DNA of 64,000 nt from Zobellella iuensis (GTDB lineage: Bacteria > Pseudomonadota > Gammaproteobacteria > Enterobacterales > Aeromonadaceae), in the NCBI RefSeq assembly GCF_016746085.1, contig NZ_JAERTZ010000018.1, positions 124,001-188,000 of the forward strand, written 5' to 3'. Positions 45,984-57,143 of the stretch are shown here, in pieces. Both the position numbers and the translations under genes were made by a program. Numbering within the stretch: the first letter of the stretch is position 1; every line of letters begins with the position of its first letter. The notes beneath the pieces were generated by a model. The model was not told where the DNA came from. It did no database searches and saw nothing but the letters and a program-made list of their open reading frames with translations.

Positions 45984-46238
45984 CGGCAAGATCCCTGTTT
46001 TTACGATTTTGAGATATTTGTCACATTTGCGGGCATCGTGGTTTTATGTGCCGATTTTAGTAAATAAGTTGGAATTTTATACCAACCAAAAATCTTCGCT
46101 CAGATAAAGATGGAACCCCCTTGTTTACTGCCCATTTACAGGCCGCTCCCGCCTGGAAGTGGGCTTTGTTTTGCTCTGGATTTTATTTCTTTTTTAGATG
46201 ATATTGTTGCCGTGAGCGCATCTTGATAGGGGAGTGTT

Positions 46239-47492
46239 ATGAAAGTATTAGTGTTGGGTAGTGGGGTCGTCGGTGTCACCAGCGCCTGGTATTTGTCGCA
46301 ACTGGGCCACGAGGTGGTGGTGATCGACCGCCAACCCGACGCGGCGGAAGAAACCAGTTTCGCCAACGCCGGCCAGCTGTCGTTCGGCATGACCTCGCCC
46401 TGGGCCGGCCCCGGTATTCCGCAGAAGGCGGTCAAGTGGATGTTCCAGTCCCACGCTCCCCTGAAAGTACGGCCCAGCCTCAATCCGGCGCAGTGGCAGT
46501 TTATGCTGTCGATGCTGGCCAACTGCAATGAAAAATCCTACGGCATCAACAAGTCGCGCATGGTGCGGGTATCCGAATACAGCCGCCAGTGCATCAACAG
46601 CCTGCAGGAAGAGCTGCAGCTGCCGTTCGAAGGCCGCAAGAAGGGCCTGCTGCAGGTGTTCCGCACCCAGAAGCAGGTAGATGATGCCGCCAAGGACATC
46701 AAGGTGCTGCAGGACTTCAAGGTGGCCCATGCCATGCTCAACGTAGACGAGTGCATCGCCCGTGAGCCGGCCCTGGCCCGGGTCAAGGACAAACTGGTGG
46801 GTGGCCTGCACTTCCCCGACGATCAGACCGGTGACTGCAACCTCTTTACCAAGGCCCTGGTAAAGAAATGCCAGGACAAGGGTGTGGTGTTCAAGTTCGG
46901 TACCGAGATCAAGGCGTTGGTCAGCGATGGCGATCGGATCCGTGGGGTGCAGACCGCCAACGGCCTGGAAACCGCCGATCAGGTGGTGGTGTGCATGGGC
47001 AGCTATTCTCCCTTCCTGCTCAATCCGCTGGGCATTCGCCTGCCGATTTACCCGGTGAAGGGCTACTCCCTGACCATAGAGGTGAAGCAGGATGCGGACG
47101 CGCCCCAGTCCACGGTGATGGACGAAACCTTCAAGGTGGCCATCACCCGTTTCGACAATCGCATCCGTGCTGCCGGCACCGCCGAACTGGCCGATTTCAA
47201 CGGCGATCTGCCCAATGCGCGCCGTGAGACCATCGCCCATTCGGTGAAAAGCCTGTTCCCGGAAGGCGGCAAGGTGGACGAAGCCATCTTCTGGAGCGGT
47301 TTCCGCCCCATGACCCCGGACGGTACCCCCATTATCGGCGGCACCCGTTACAAGAACCTGTGGTTGAATACCGGTCACGGTACCCTGGGCTGGACCATGG
47401 GCCCGGGCTCCGGCAAGCTGATTGCCGATCTGGTCAGCGGCAAGCAGCCGGAAATCGACGATAACGGCCTGGCCTTCAGCCGCTACGGCTGA
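46239..47492 (+). CDS. dadA: D-amino acid dehydrogenase small subunit
   Basis: A 417-residue FAD-dependent enzyme of the DAO family: dinucleotide-binding VLGSGVVGVTSAWYLSQLGH, ETSFANAGQLSFG and a C-terminal GFRPMTPDGTPIIGG plus NTGHGTLGWTMGPGSGK. It oxidises D-alanine and other D-amino acids at the inner membrane, feeding electrons to the respiratory chain. GGGGAG precedes the ATG. An alanine racemase (dadX) is not adjacent. The 255 bases upstream are AT-rich with no other gene. Confidence 0.95.
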   Translation: MKVLVLGSGVVGVTSAWYLSQLGHEVVVIDRQPDAAEETSFANAGQLSFGMTSPWAGPGIPQKAVKWMFQSHAPLKVRPSLNPAQWQFMLSMLANCNEKSYGINKSRMVRVSEYSRQCINSLQEELQLPFEGRKKGLLQVFRTQKQVDDAAKDIKVLQDFKVAHAMLNVDECIAREPALARVKDKLVGGLHFPDDQTGDCNLFTKALVKKCQDKGVVFKFGTEIKALVSDGDRIRGVQTANGLETADQVVVCMGSYSPFLLNPLGIRLPIYPVKGYSLTIEVKQDADAPQSTVMDETFKVAITRFDNRIRAAGTAELADFNGDLPNARRETIAHSVKSLFPEGGKVDEAIFWSGFRPMTPDGTPIIGGTRYKNLWLNTGHGTLGWTMGPGSGKLIADLVSGKQPEIDDNGLAFSRYG

Positions 47493-47603
47493 CTTAAGCT
47501 GGAAGCTAGAACTGGAAGACTGAGGCCGGAAGCGTGAAGACCGGCTTCTGGACAGGGCGGGGTCCAGGCGCCATACTGGCGCCTTTTGGCCCCGTCCTTT
47601 TTT

Positions 47604-48485
47604 ATGTTTCTTACCCTGCTCAATATAGTAGTGCCGGTATTTGCCGTGGTGGCCGTGGGCTTCGCCTTCGGCCGGCGTCAACGCCACGGGGAGATGGGGT
47701 TTATCAATCTCGCCAACGTGGCGGTATTCTGCCCGGCCCTGGTGTTTTCCGCGCTGGTCGACAACCCGGTATCGCCCGGCGAGAGCTGGCCGCTGATCCT
47801 GGCCGGGGTACTGATCGTGCTGTTGCCGGGGCTGCTGCTCTGTTTATTTCGTTTCCCGGGATTGGAGCGTCGGACTTTAGTCGTAGCCGGCATGTTCCGC
47901 AACACCGGCAATATCGGCATCCCCTTGATGATGCTGGCCTATGGCGCCGATCAACTGGGTGCCATCATTATTCTTTTCGTATTGTCCAACCTGATCCATT
48001 TTTCGCTGGGGCTCTTTATCCTGTCGCGGGAGGCAGGGCCCTGGCAGTGGCTGCAGAACCCCATTATCTGGGCCGCGGTATTGGGCATGCTGCTGGCCGA
48101 TAATACCGCCCTGTTGCCGGCCTTCGTCTATACCACCGCCGATCTGCTCGGGCAGATGGCGGTCCCCCTGATGCTGTTTGCCCTGGGGGTGCGGCTGTCG
48201 GGCGGGGAGATGGGGGCGCTGGGGCTGGCGTTGCGGGTCAACCTGGCCTACCTGCTGGTGGGGGCGGCCAGCTTCGCCCTGGTGGCCTGGTGGCTGCCGC
48301 TCGGCAACGACTGGCTGCGGCTGCTGGCGCTGTCGGTGATGCTGCCGCCGGCGGTGCTCAATTACCTGCTGTGCGAGCAATACCGCTGCCAGCCCGAGAA
48401 AATGGCCAGCATAGTGCTGCTCGGCAATGCCATGGCGGTGGTCACAGTTCCGCTGGTGGTCTATCTTACCTTGACCTTCCTCTGA
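47604..48485 (+). CDS. AEC-family transporter (auxin efflux carrier type)
   Basis: A 293-residue protein with about ten membrane segments. Typical motifs are NVAVFCPALVFSALVDNP, FRNTGNIGIPLMMLAYG and LPPAVLNYLLCEQY. The family exports or imports small organic acids such as malonate or malate; the substrate is unknown. ATG 47604 is chosen over an open extension to 47586. It has no obvious Shine-Dalgarno. Confidence 0.9.
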   Translation: MFLTLLNIVVPVFAVVAVGFAFGRRQRHGEMGFINLANVAVFCPALVFSALVDNPVSPGESWPLILAGVLIVLLPGLLLCLFRFPGLERRTLVVAGMFRNTGNIGIPLMMLAYGADQLGAIIILFVLSNLIHFSLGLFILSREAGPWQWLQNPIIWAAVLGMLLADNTALLPAFVYTTADLLGQMAVPLMLFALGVRLSGGEMGALGLALRVNLAYLLVGAASFALVAWWLPLGNDWLRLLALSVMLPPAVLNYLLCEQYRCQPEKMASIVLLGNAMAVVTVPLVVYLTLTFL

Positions 48486-48632
48486 TTACCTGCGCCGACC
48501 AGGCCCCCGTGGCCTGGTGCCATTGTTTAATTTTTGTTAATCAATCGTTAATACCAAAGTCTAAGTTTCAACAGGCTTCTAACGGAGTACTGTTACTTTC
48601 GAACCGTATTCGGCTATTCAAGGAGAAAGAGA

Positions 48633-48899
48633 ATGGCGTTCGAAAGTAAGGAAAAAGCAAAAGCGTACTGGAGCGAAAACCTGAGGCTGATGGCCATATT
48701 GCTGGCGGTCTGGTTCTCGGTGTCTTTCCTGTTCGGCATTATCCTGGTGGATCTGCTCAATGCCTTCACCATCGGCGGTGCCAAGCTCGGCTTCTGGTTC
48801 TCCCAGCAAGGCTCCATTTATGTGTTCGTGGTGCTGATCTTCGTCTACGTATGGCGAATGAACGTGCTCGACAAAAAATACAACGTTGACGAAGCGTAA
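48633..48899 (+). CDS. DUF4212 sodium/solute symporter small subunit
   Basis: An 88-residue protein with two membrane helices (LMAILLAVWFSVSFLFGIIL and GSIYVFVVLIFVYVWRM). The YWSENLRLM start and YVWRMNVLDKKY end fit DUF4212, the small partner of VC_2705-type symporters. AGGAGAAAGAG precedes the ATG. The large subunit starts 10 bases downstream. Confidence 0.93.
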   Translation: MAFESKEKAKAYWSENLRLMAILLAVWFSVSFLFGIILVDLLNAFTIGGAKLGFWFSQQGSIYVFVVLIFVYVWRMNVLDKKYNVDEA

Positions 48900-48909
48900 G
48901 GGGTAGGGC

Positions 48910-50613
<1,704 letters not shown>

Positions 50614-50635
50614 TCCCGATCAAAGATTGTGAACC

Positions 50636-50660
50636 AGGGGCGCCGCGGCGCCTCTTTTTT
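50636..50660 (+). terminator. Terminator after the symporter operon
   Basis: AGGGGCGCC (50636-50644) pairs with GGCGCCTCT (50647-50655), followed by TTTTTT. It ends the symporter transcript and separates it from the MSHA genes. Confidence 0.85.
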
Positions 50661-50740
50661 ATGCCCGGCTAAATAGTGGCTTGTTTCTAAACCGCTTTTA
50701 TCTGTTTATACTGGCGCTTTACCACTTTCGTGCAGGGCAG

Positions 50741-51607
50741 ATGGCCTTTATTCCCAACTGGTTCAAACCCGCCAAGGCGTCTTCTTCGGTCGGGATATAC
50801 CTTACTCAACACGCCCTTCTTGCGATTGATGAGCATCAGCCCCGGCAGGAGGTGCAGCGAGCGGTCGGCAGCAGTGAGTCGCCCCTGTCCGCCTTGCAGG
50901 CGCTGATCGGCGAACAGGGCTGGCAGGGACGCCGCCTGCATCTGGCGCTGGGCCGCCACTGGTATAATCAGACCCAAATGGAAAAGCCTGTCATGCCCGA
51001 CGAGGAGCTGGCCCAGGCCTTGCCATGGTGCATGCGGGAGCAGGTAAGCGAGCCGGTTGAAAACCTTCTGTTTGACTATATCGACTTGCCCCCCGGCCCC
51101 CAGGGGCAGCCGCGCATCGCCGTCTATTACAGCGTCCGCGAACGGCTGGCGGCCCTGGTCAAGGCGCTGACGCCCCAGTGCGATATCGCCACCATCGGCG
51201 TGGATGAGCTGGCCCTGGCCAACTTGCTGGAGCCGGAAGTGCGCGGTTTGCTGCTGCACAAGGTGCCCGGCCAGGATCTGACCCTGACCTTCATCCACCA
51301 GCAGCAATGGCATTTTTCCCGTACCATCCGCGGCTTTCAGGCGTTGGATGACGAACAGGTCGCCAGCGACCAGTTCGTGTTCGACAACCTGTTGCTGGAG
51401 CTGCAGCGCAGCATCGATTATGCGGTGGGGCAACTGAAACTCAGCGTGCCCAACCGCTGGTATCTGGCCTTGCCCCAGCGGGTCACGCCGGCGGTAGAGG
51501 GCGCCATCAGTCAGGTGTTTGATCTTCGGCCCGAGTCCTTGACTACGGACAGCCTGAGTCCCATCAGCCTGCCGGCACTGGGAATACTGCGGGAGCCAGG
51601 CCGATGA
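50741..51607 (+). CDS. mshI: MSHA biogenesis protein MshI (PilM-like)
   Basis: A 288-residue protein, the first MSHA gene in the window. It has the PilM/actin-like ATPase-derived fold seen in MshI: VGIYLTQHALLAIDEHQP, then a long SHS2-like region. It acts in the cytoplasm at the inner-membrane assembly platform with the PilN-like and MshJ proteins. ATG 50741 follows AGGGCAG. Its end overlaps the next gene by four bases (ATGA). mshH is not found upstream; the symporter genes are there instead. Confidence 0.88.
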   Translation: MAFIPNWFKPAKASSSVGIYLTQHALLAIDEHQPRQEVQRAVGSSESPLSALQALIGEQGWQGRRLHLALGRHWYNQTQMEKPVMPDEELAQALPWCMREQVSEPVENLLFDYIDLPPGPQGQPRIAVYYSVRERLAALVKALTPQCDIATIGVDELALANLLEPEVRGLLLHKVPGQDLTLTFIHQQQWHFSRTIRGFQALDDEQVASDQFVFDNLLLELQRSIDYAVGQLKLSVPNRWYLALPQRVTPAVEGAISQVFDLRPESLTTDSLSPISLPALGILREPGR

Positions 51608-52182
51608 AAAGTCGCGTCGAGTTTTATCAGGCCGGACTGAAGCCATCCCGGGAAAGGCCCACCTTTGCCTGGCTGACGCGGGGGGGGATGCTGATCCTGC
51701 TGCTGTGGGGGGGAGCCTTTGCCGTTGCCGCCTTCGCCAACCATCGCCTGCAGGAGCAGAACCGGCAGCTGGAAGCGGCGGTGGAAGCCGGCGCCGCGGG
51801 CCTGGCCCAGTTGCAGCAAAGCCTGGCCCTGCTCAGCCGCAGCCAGGACGACTCCCAGCGCCAGCGCCTGGAGCAGGACATCCGCGCCCGCCAGCGGCTG
51901 CTCGGCGTCCTGAATAAAGAAAGTTTCGTGTCTTATGCCACGACCCTGAAGGATTTGGCGCAGATCCCCTGGCAGAATGTGGCCCTGCAAGGGCTTACCC
52001 TGAACGGCAGGCACATGGTGTTGCGGGGCGAGGCGAGCCGGGGGGCGGCGGTACCGGCCTGGATCATGGGCTTCGAGCAGAGCGACAGCCTGCGCGACCA
52101 TGCCTTTGGGCGGCTCGATATCCGGCAGCAGGGCGAGGGCATCTGGAGCTTTACCCTGCACAGCGAGGGGGCGACACCATGA
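51604..52182 (+). CDS. PilN-like MSHA biogenesis protein
   Basis: A 192-residue protein with one N-terminal membrane helix (GMLILLLWGGAFAVAAFANH) followed by a coiled-coil region (LQEQNRQLEAAVE, QQSLALLSRSQ) and a ferredoxin-like C-terminus. This is the PilN layout; some annotations call it a second MshI. It forms the inner-membrane alignment complex with MshI and MshJ. It overlaps mshI and mshJ by four bases each. Confidence 0.82.
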   Translation: MKSRVEFYQAGLKPSRERPTFAWLTRGGMLILLLWGGAFAVAAFANHRLQEQNRQLEAAVEAGAAGLAQLQQSLALLSRSQDDSQRQRLEQDIRARQRLLGVLNKESFVSYATTLKDLAQIPWQNVALQGLTLNGRHMVLRGEASRGAAVPAWIMGFEQSDSLRDHAFGRLDIRQQGEGIWSFTLHSEGATP

Positions 52183-52817
52183 AGGGATGGAAAGAGCAGG
52201 CCGGCGCCTGGTTTATGGCCCGTCCCCAACGGGAACGCTGGCTGCTGCTGGCCGTTGGCTGGGCCACCCTGGCCTGGAGTGGGCTGGAACTTTATGAACA
52301 CAGCCTGGGGGCCAGATCGGCCCAGCTGGGCCAGCAGCAACAGCAACTGCATCGCACCCTGGCCGAGCAGCAAAGCCAGCGGGAAGAGCTGAACCAGGGC
52401 ATCGCCCGGCTGTCGGCCAATAATGAACAGCAGCGCATCGAGCGGCTGAACCAACGACTCAGCCGCCTGAACGAAAACGTTGAGCAACGCATGCGTACTT
52501 TGGTGGGGCCGGAGCAGATGGCGGCCTTGCTGCTGTCGGTGCTGGAGCAGAGCGACGGACTCCAACTGCTTCAACTGAGCAATCAGCCTCCCCGCCTGCT
52601 CGATGGCGGCGACAGCGAGCTGCTGTATCGGCACGACCTGAGCCTGCACCTGGTTGGCGGCTATCTGCAACTGCTCGATTATATCGAGCGGCTGGAACAG
52701 CTGTCCGGGCGGATCTTCTGGCATGGCCTGGAGTTCCAGCTGGAGCAGTATCCTAACGGAGCCATTCGTCTGGATTTCTTTACCATCAGCCAACATAAGG
52801 AGCTGTTGCGTGGTTAA
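52179..52817 (+). CDS. mshJ: MSHA biogenesis protein MshJ (PilO-like)
   Basis: A 212-residue protein with a membrane helix (WLLLAVGWATLAWSGLELYE), a strong coiled coil rich in Gln, Leu and Arg (about 45-110), and a C-terminal ferredoxin-like domain (LSLHLVGGYLQLLDYIERLE). This is the PilO-like partner of the PilN-like protein. It overlaps the next gene's start by 8 bases. Confidence 0.87.
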   Translation: MKGWKEQAGAWFMARPQRERWLLLAVGWATLAWSGLELYEHSLGARSAQLGQQQQQLHRTLAEQQSQREELNQGIARLSANNEQQRIERLNQRLSRLNENVEQRMRTLVGPEQMAALLLSVLEQSDGLQLLQLSNQPPRLLDGGDSELLYRHDLSLHLVGGYLQLLDYIERLEQLSGRIFWHGLEFQLEQYPNGAIRLDFFTISQHKELLRG

Positions 52818-53127
52818 TTCACTGCTTTTGCTGGTGCTGAGCGCGGCCTCCGGCTTGCAGGACCCGACCCGGCCGCTGGGGGCGCCGGTGGCGGAGCCCC
52901 GGGCCGAAGGAGTGCAGGCGCCTTCTTCCGTACCGCGGCTGGAGGCGATTTTCAGCGGCGAGGGGCGCTACAGCGCCATCCTGAACGGACAGCGCTATCA
53001 CCCCGGCGACAGGGTGGGCGACTACCGGCTGGTACGGATAGCACCGAATCATATTTTGCTCGAAGGGCGGGGTGAGTCACTGGAGCTGACCTTGTTCCCT
53101 TCCTTATCAACCTTGAGTAGCCAATGA
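52810..53127 (+). CDS. mshK: MSHA biogenesis protein MshK (PilP-like)
   Basis: A 105-residue protein with a short hydrophobic signal (SLLLLVLSAASGLQ) and a mature DPTRPLGAP start and LEAIFSGEGRYSAILNGQRY region typical of PilP/MshK. It links the inner-membrane complex to the secretin MshL. The start is GTG 52810, with AAGGAG 7 bases upstream; it lies inside the mshJ 3' end. It overlaps mshL by four bases. Confidence 0.85.
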   Translation: MVNSLLLLVLSAASGLQDPTRPLGAPVAEPRAEGVQAPSSVPRLEAIFSGEGRYSAILNGQRYHPGDRVGDYRLVRIAPNHILLEGRGESLELTLFPSLSTLSSQ

Positions 53128-54722
53128 ATTTAACGAAACGACCTTTTGCCGTGGCCCTGCTCGGTGCCTCCCTGGCCGCTTGTGTTAATGCACCGGATGG
53201 CTCCTTGCCCAAGGCCACCCTGGATGAAGCCCTGAGTACCCGCCCCGACGCGGTGCCGGCGGCGGTAGAGCAGGAATTGCTCCTGGCCCGTCCCGGGGCG
53301 CCGGCACCGCGTGGCGAGCCCCGCCTGCGCCGTTTCGACATCGCCGCCAACGAGGTGGAGGCCCGCAGTTTCTTTACCGCCCTGGGCAGCCAGCACGGCA
53401 TCAGCATAGCGGTGCATCCGGAGGTGGCTGGCACCATCAGCCTGAACCTGCGCCAGGTCACCCTGCCCGATACCCTGGCCGCCATCTCCGGCCTGTACGG
53501 CTATGGCATAGAGCGCCAGGGTGGGGTCTATCAGGTTTACCCCAATGGGGTGCGCACCCGTACCTTTAATGTCAATTACCTGATGCTGTCCCGCCGCGGC
53601 CAGTCCCAGACCGCCATCAGCGGCAGTACCCTGACGGCCAGCGACGGCGGCGGCAATGCGACCCGTATCGATACCCAGTCCAACAACGATTTCTGGAACG
53701 ATCTGGAGTCGGCCCTTGCGCGGCTGATCGGCAACGAGCAGGGCCGGGTGGTGGTGACCAATCCCCAGGCCGGGCTGGTGAGCGTGCGTGCCGCTCCCGA
53801 TGAGCTGGTGCTGGTGGAGGATTTTCTGAACCAGGCCCAGCGCCAGCTCAAGCGCCAGGTGATACTGGAGGCCCGCATTCTGGAAGTGGAGCTGAGCGAT
53901 GGTTATGAGCAGGGCATAGAATGGAATAACCTCAGTGCGCGCAGCCGCAGCAACGGCACGGGCCAGAACGCAACCGGAAACACCTTTCCCTTCCCGGGAT
54001 TTCTCAGCCCGGTAACCAATCAGCTGGGGGGCGGGGCCGTCTTTACGTACACGGACGGCAACTTTGATGTGGTGGTCAATTTGCTGCAGACGCAAGGGGA
54101 GGTGAACACCCTGTCCAACCCCAGGGTCACCACCAGCAATAACCAGAAGGCGGTGATCAAGGTCGGTACCGATGAATACTTCGTGACCAATTTTTCACTC
54201 ACCACCACCACCAGCAGTGCGACCACCGAAGTGACCCCCGATATCGAGCTGACCCCGTTCTTTTCCGGGATATCGCTGGACGTGACCCCCCAGATCGCCG
54301 AAGACAACAAGGTGCTGCTGCATATACATCCGTCGGTCACCGAGGTGACCGACAGCACCAAGATTATCGAATTCGGTAACAATTCGGTCACCTTGCCGCT
54401 TGCCAAAAGCACCATCCGCGAGTCGGATACCATAGTGGAAGCCCGCTCGGGGGAGATTATCGTCATCGGCGGCCTGATGCAGGAGCGCCAGGGGCAAATC
54501 GAATCCGGCATACCTGTGCTCAGCCAGATCCCCGTGCTGGGTAATCTCTTCAAGAACCGCAATCTCAGCACCCGCAAGAGCGAGCTGGTGATTATGCTGC
54601 GGCCGGTGGTGGTGGAGGAAAACACCTGGCAGAACGAATTGCAGCGTTCCCGCGATCTGCTGGAGAAATGGTATCCGCCATTGGCCGAGCCGCTGGCCAC
54701 CTTGCCGAGTGGGGTCAGGTAA
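53124..54722 (+). CDS. mshL: MSHA secretin MshL
   Basis: A 532-residue protein with a lipoprotein signal ending LAAC (Cys16), N0/N1-type domains (FDIAANEVEARSFFTALG, VHPEVAGTISLNLRQVTLPD) and a C-terminal secretin domain (VNTLSNPRVTTSNNQKAVI, then GGLMQERQGQIESGIPVLSQ and a RKSELVIMLRPVVV end). It forms the outer-membrane pore through which the pilus passes. The next gene starts at the same base as its TAA ends. Confidence 0.93.
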   Translation: MNLTKRPFAVALLGASLAACVNAPDGSLPKATLDEALSTRPDAVPAAVEQELLLARPGAPAPRGEPRLRRFDIAANEVEARSFFTALGSQHGISIAVHPEVAGTISLNLRQVTLPDTLAAISGLYGYGIERQGGVYQVYPNGVRTRTFNVNYLMLSRRGQSQTAISGSTLTASDGGGNATRIDTQSNNDFWNDLESALARLIGNEQGRVVVTNPQAGLVSVRAAPDELVLVEDFLNQAQRQLKRQVILEARILEVELSDGYEQGIEWNNLSARSRSNGTGQNATGNTFPFPGFLSPVTNQLGGGAVFTYTDGNFDVVVNLLQTQGEVNTLSNPRVTTSNNQKAVIKVGTDEYFVTNFSLTTTTSSATTEVTPDIELTPFFSGISLDVTPQIAEDNKVLLHIHPSVTEVTDSTKIIEFGNNSVTLPLAKSTIRESDTIVEARSGEIIVIGGLMQERQGQIESGIPVLSQIPVLGNLFKNRNLSTRKSELVIMLRPVVVEENTWQNELQRSRDLLEKWYPPLAEPLATLPSGVR

Positions 54723-55468
54723 TGAAAAGACGCCATCACTGGACAAAGCTGCTACTGACGCTGCTGCCTTTTGCGCTACCCGCCCAGGCCGAAACCTTCG
54801 AGGAAGACTGGAACCAGGTGGACTGGGCCGACCTGATGGTGGAGGTGCCCGCTGCGGAAGCCGAGCTGAACATCACCGAGGTGACCCTGAGCCGGGCCGA
54901 CTGGCTGGCGGAGGCCAACAAGCAGGCCGATGCGGCCCTGGCCGCCGGCGACTGGGCGCGGGCCGAGTATCGCCTGGCCCAGGCGCTGGCGGAGTATCCC
55001 GACGCCCACGACACCCGGCTGCGGCTGGCGGCCATGCTGTTTGGCCGTGGTGACCCGGATCAGGCCCGGGTGCGGCTGCAGCAGGGCCTGGAGCTGGTGC
55101 CGGATCATGCGGATATGCGCCTGGCCCTGGCCCGGCTGCTGGCCGCCCAGGAACGCTTCCCCGCCGCCTTGCGGGTGCTGGACGATGTCAGCCCCCTGTT
55201 GCACCGTCATCTGGATTATTACAGCCTGAAGGCGGAAATGGCCCGGCGCAGCGGCCGCTGCGATCTGGCCATCGGCCTCTACCAGCGGCTGCTGGACAGC
55301 AGCCGGGTCGGTGCCTGGTGGCTCGGCCTGGGCCTGTGCCAGCGGGAGCTGGGGCAGAATTTTACCCTGGCCTTTGAGCAGGCCCGGGCCAGCGCCGATC
55401 TGGGCAATGCCTCGTTACGTTTTGTCGAGCAGCAACTGGAGCAATATGGTACAGCGCAAACTCACTAA
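54722..55468 (+). CDS. mshN: MSHA biogenesis protein MshN-like (TPR)
   Basis: A 248-residue protein with a signal peptide (LLLTLLPFALPAQAETF) and tandem TPR-like helices (ADAALAAGDWARAEYRLAQA and RLRLAAMLFGRGDPDQARVR). It occupies the mshN position between mshL and mshE, although mshM is missing. It is shorter than usual MshN proteins and seems secreted rather than anchored by a simple N-terminal helix. The ATG overlaps the mshL TAA by one base. Confidence 0.75.
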   Translation: MKRRHHWTKLLLTLLPFALPAQAETFEEDWNQVDWADLMVEVPAAEAELNITEVTLSRADWLAEANKQADAALAAGDWARAEYRLAQALAEYPDAHDTRLRLAAMLFGRGDPDQARVRLQQGLELVPDHADMRLALARLLAAQERFPAALRVLDDVSPLLHRHLDYYSLKAEMARRSGRCDLAIGLYQRLLDSSRVGAWWLGLGLCQRELGQNFTLAFEQARASADLGNASLRFVEQQLEQYGTAQTH

Positions 55469-57143
55469 ACGCCTGGGCGAGCTGCTGATCGAACACGGGG
55501 TGATTTCCCCGGTGCAGCTGGATGCGGTACTGCAGCAGCAGCAGCGCGAAGGCGGCCGTATCGGCACCTTGCTGGTACAGATGGGCATGCTGGGCGAACT
55601 GGAGTTGCTGGGCTTTGTGGCCCGCCAGCTGGATTTGCCGCTGCTCGATTTGAACAGGACGCCGATCGACAAGCAGGCGGTCAAGCTGCTGTCCGAGGTC
55701 TATGCCCGCCGCTACCGGGCCCTGGTGATCGAGAGTGATGATACCCAGGCCACGGTGGTGCTGTCGGATCCGGCGGATCTCGACACCCAGGACGCCATCA
55801 GCAACCTGCTGGCGCCGCGGGACATCAACCTGGCGGTGGCCCCCCACGGCCAGCTGCTGGGGCTTTATGACCAGCTCTACCGGCGCACCGATGATATTGC
55901 CAACCTGGCCGAACAGCTGCACGTGGAGCACGCACCCAGCCGGCCGGCCCTGGATGCGGGCGGCCTGGACGACAGTGACGCCACCGTGGCCAAGCTGCTC
56001 AACTCCCTGTTCGAGGATGCCTTGCAGGTAGGGGCGTCCGATATCCATATAGAGCCGGATCAGAAGGTGGTCCGGCTGCGCATGCGGGTCGACGGCCTGC
56101 TGCAGGAAACCGAACTGAAAGAAGTGGCCATAGCCCCGGCGCTGGTGTCCCGGCTCAAGTTGATGGCCGGGCTGGATATCGCCGAGCGCCGCCTGCCCCA
56201 GGACGGCCGTTTCGAGCTCAGGATAAAAGACAGCCCGGTGGATGTGCGCATGGCCACCATGCCGGTGCAGCATGGCGAGGCGGTGGTACTGCGGCTGCTG
56301 GACCAGTCGCAGGGGGTGCGCAGCCTGGCCCAGGCCGGTATGCCGGCCGCCCTGCTCGGCGCCTTTCGCCGCCGCCTGGCCAGCCCCAACGGCATCATAC
56401 TGGTGACCGGCCCCACCGGCAGCGGCAAGACCACCACCCTCTACGGCGCGCTGTCCGAGCTCAACACCCCGGATCGCAAGATCATCACCGCAGAAGACCC
56501 GGTTGAGTACCGGTTGCCGCGTATCAATCAGGTACAGGTCAACGCCAAGATCGGCCTGACCTTCGCCCGCATCCTGCGTACCAGCCTGCGCCAGGATCCC
56601 GATGTCTTGCTGATCGGCGAGATGCGGGATCAGGAAACCGCCGAAATCGCCATGCGCGGCGCCCTCACCGGCCACCTGGTGCTCTCTACCCTGCATACCA
56701 ACGACGCGCCCAGCTCGGCGGTGCGGCTGATGGACATGGGAGTGCCCGGTTACCTGGTGGCCAGCACCCTGAAGGCGGTGCTGGCCCAGCGGCTGGTGCG
56801 CAAATTGTGTGAACATTGCAAGGTGCCGCACCGGCTGGAGGAAAACGAGCTGCAGTTCCTGATGCATTTGAACCCGGAGGCGTTCAAGGGGGGCTTTTAT
56901 CAGGCGCCCGGCTGTGCCAGTTGCAACCACAGTGGCCACAAGGGACGGGTCGGCGTCTATGAATGGCTGGAAATCAACCACGAGATGGCCGACGCCCTGC
57001 GCGAGCACGATATCGAAGCCTTCAACGGCCTGGTGGCGGCGGTGCCCGGTTTCACCACCCTGGCCCGCTCGGCCCTGCAACTGGCGTTGCAAGGGGAGAT
57101 TGCCGCCACCGAAGTGCTGCGCCTGGCCGAGTGGATGGACTGA
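55446..57143 (+). CDS. mshE: MSHA pilus assembly ATPase MshE
   Basis: A 565-residue GspE/PilB-type ATPase that powers pilus extension. Residues 9-32 and 38-61 match the two-part MshEN cyclic-di-GMP-binding motif (R-L-G, then G18, L25, L29, Q32; and R-I-G, G47, L54, Q61). Walker A is GPTGSGKT (322-329), followed by EDPVEY, LRQDPDVLLIGEMRD and a Cys4 zinc motif (CEHC with CASC). It acts in the cytoplasm. ATG 55446 follows GGAG and overlaps mshN by 23 bases. Confidence 0.95.
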   Translation: MVQRKLTKRLGELLIEHGVISPVQLDAVLQQQQREGGRIGTLLVQMGMLGELELLGFVARQLDLPLLDLNRTPIDKQAVKLLSEVYARRYRALVIESDDTQATVVLSDPADLDTQDAISNLLAPRDINLAVAPHGQLLGLYDQLYRRTDDIANLAEQLHVEHAPSRPALDAGGLDDSDATVAKLLNSLFEDALQVGASDIHIEPDQKVVRLRMRVDGLLQETELKEVAIAPALVSRLKLMAGLDIAERRLPQDGRFELRIKDSPVDVRMATMPVQHGEAVVLRLLDQSQGVRSLAQAGMPAALLGAFRRRLASPNGIILVTGPTGSGKTTTLYGALSELNTPDRKIITAEDPVEYRLPRINQVQVNAKIGLTFARILRTSLRQDPDVLLIGEMRDQETAEIAMRGALTGHLVLSTLHTNDAPSSAVRLMDMGVPGYLVASTLKAVLAQRLVRKLCEHCKVPHRLEENELQFLMHLNPEAFKGGFYQAPGCASCNHSGHKGRVGVYEWLEINHEMADALREHDIEAFNGLVAAVPGFTTLARSALQLALQGEIAATEVLRLAEWMD

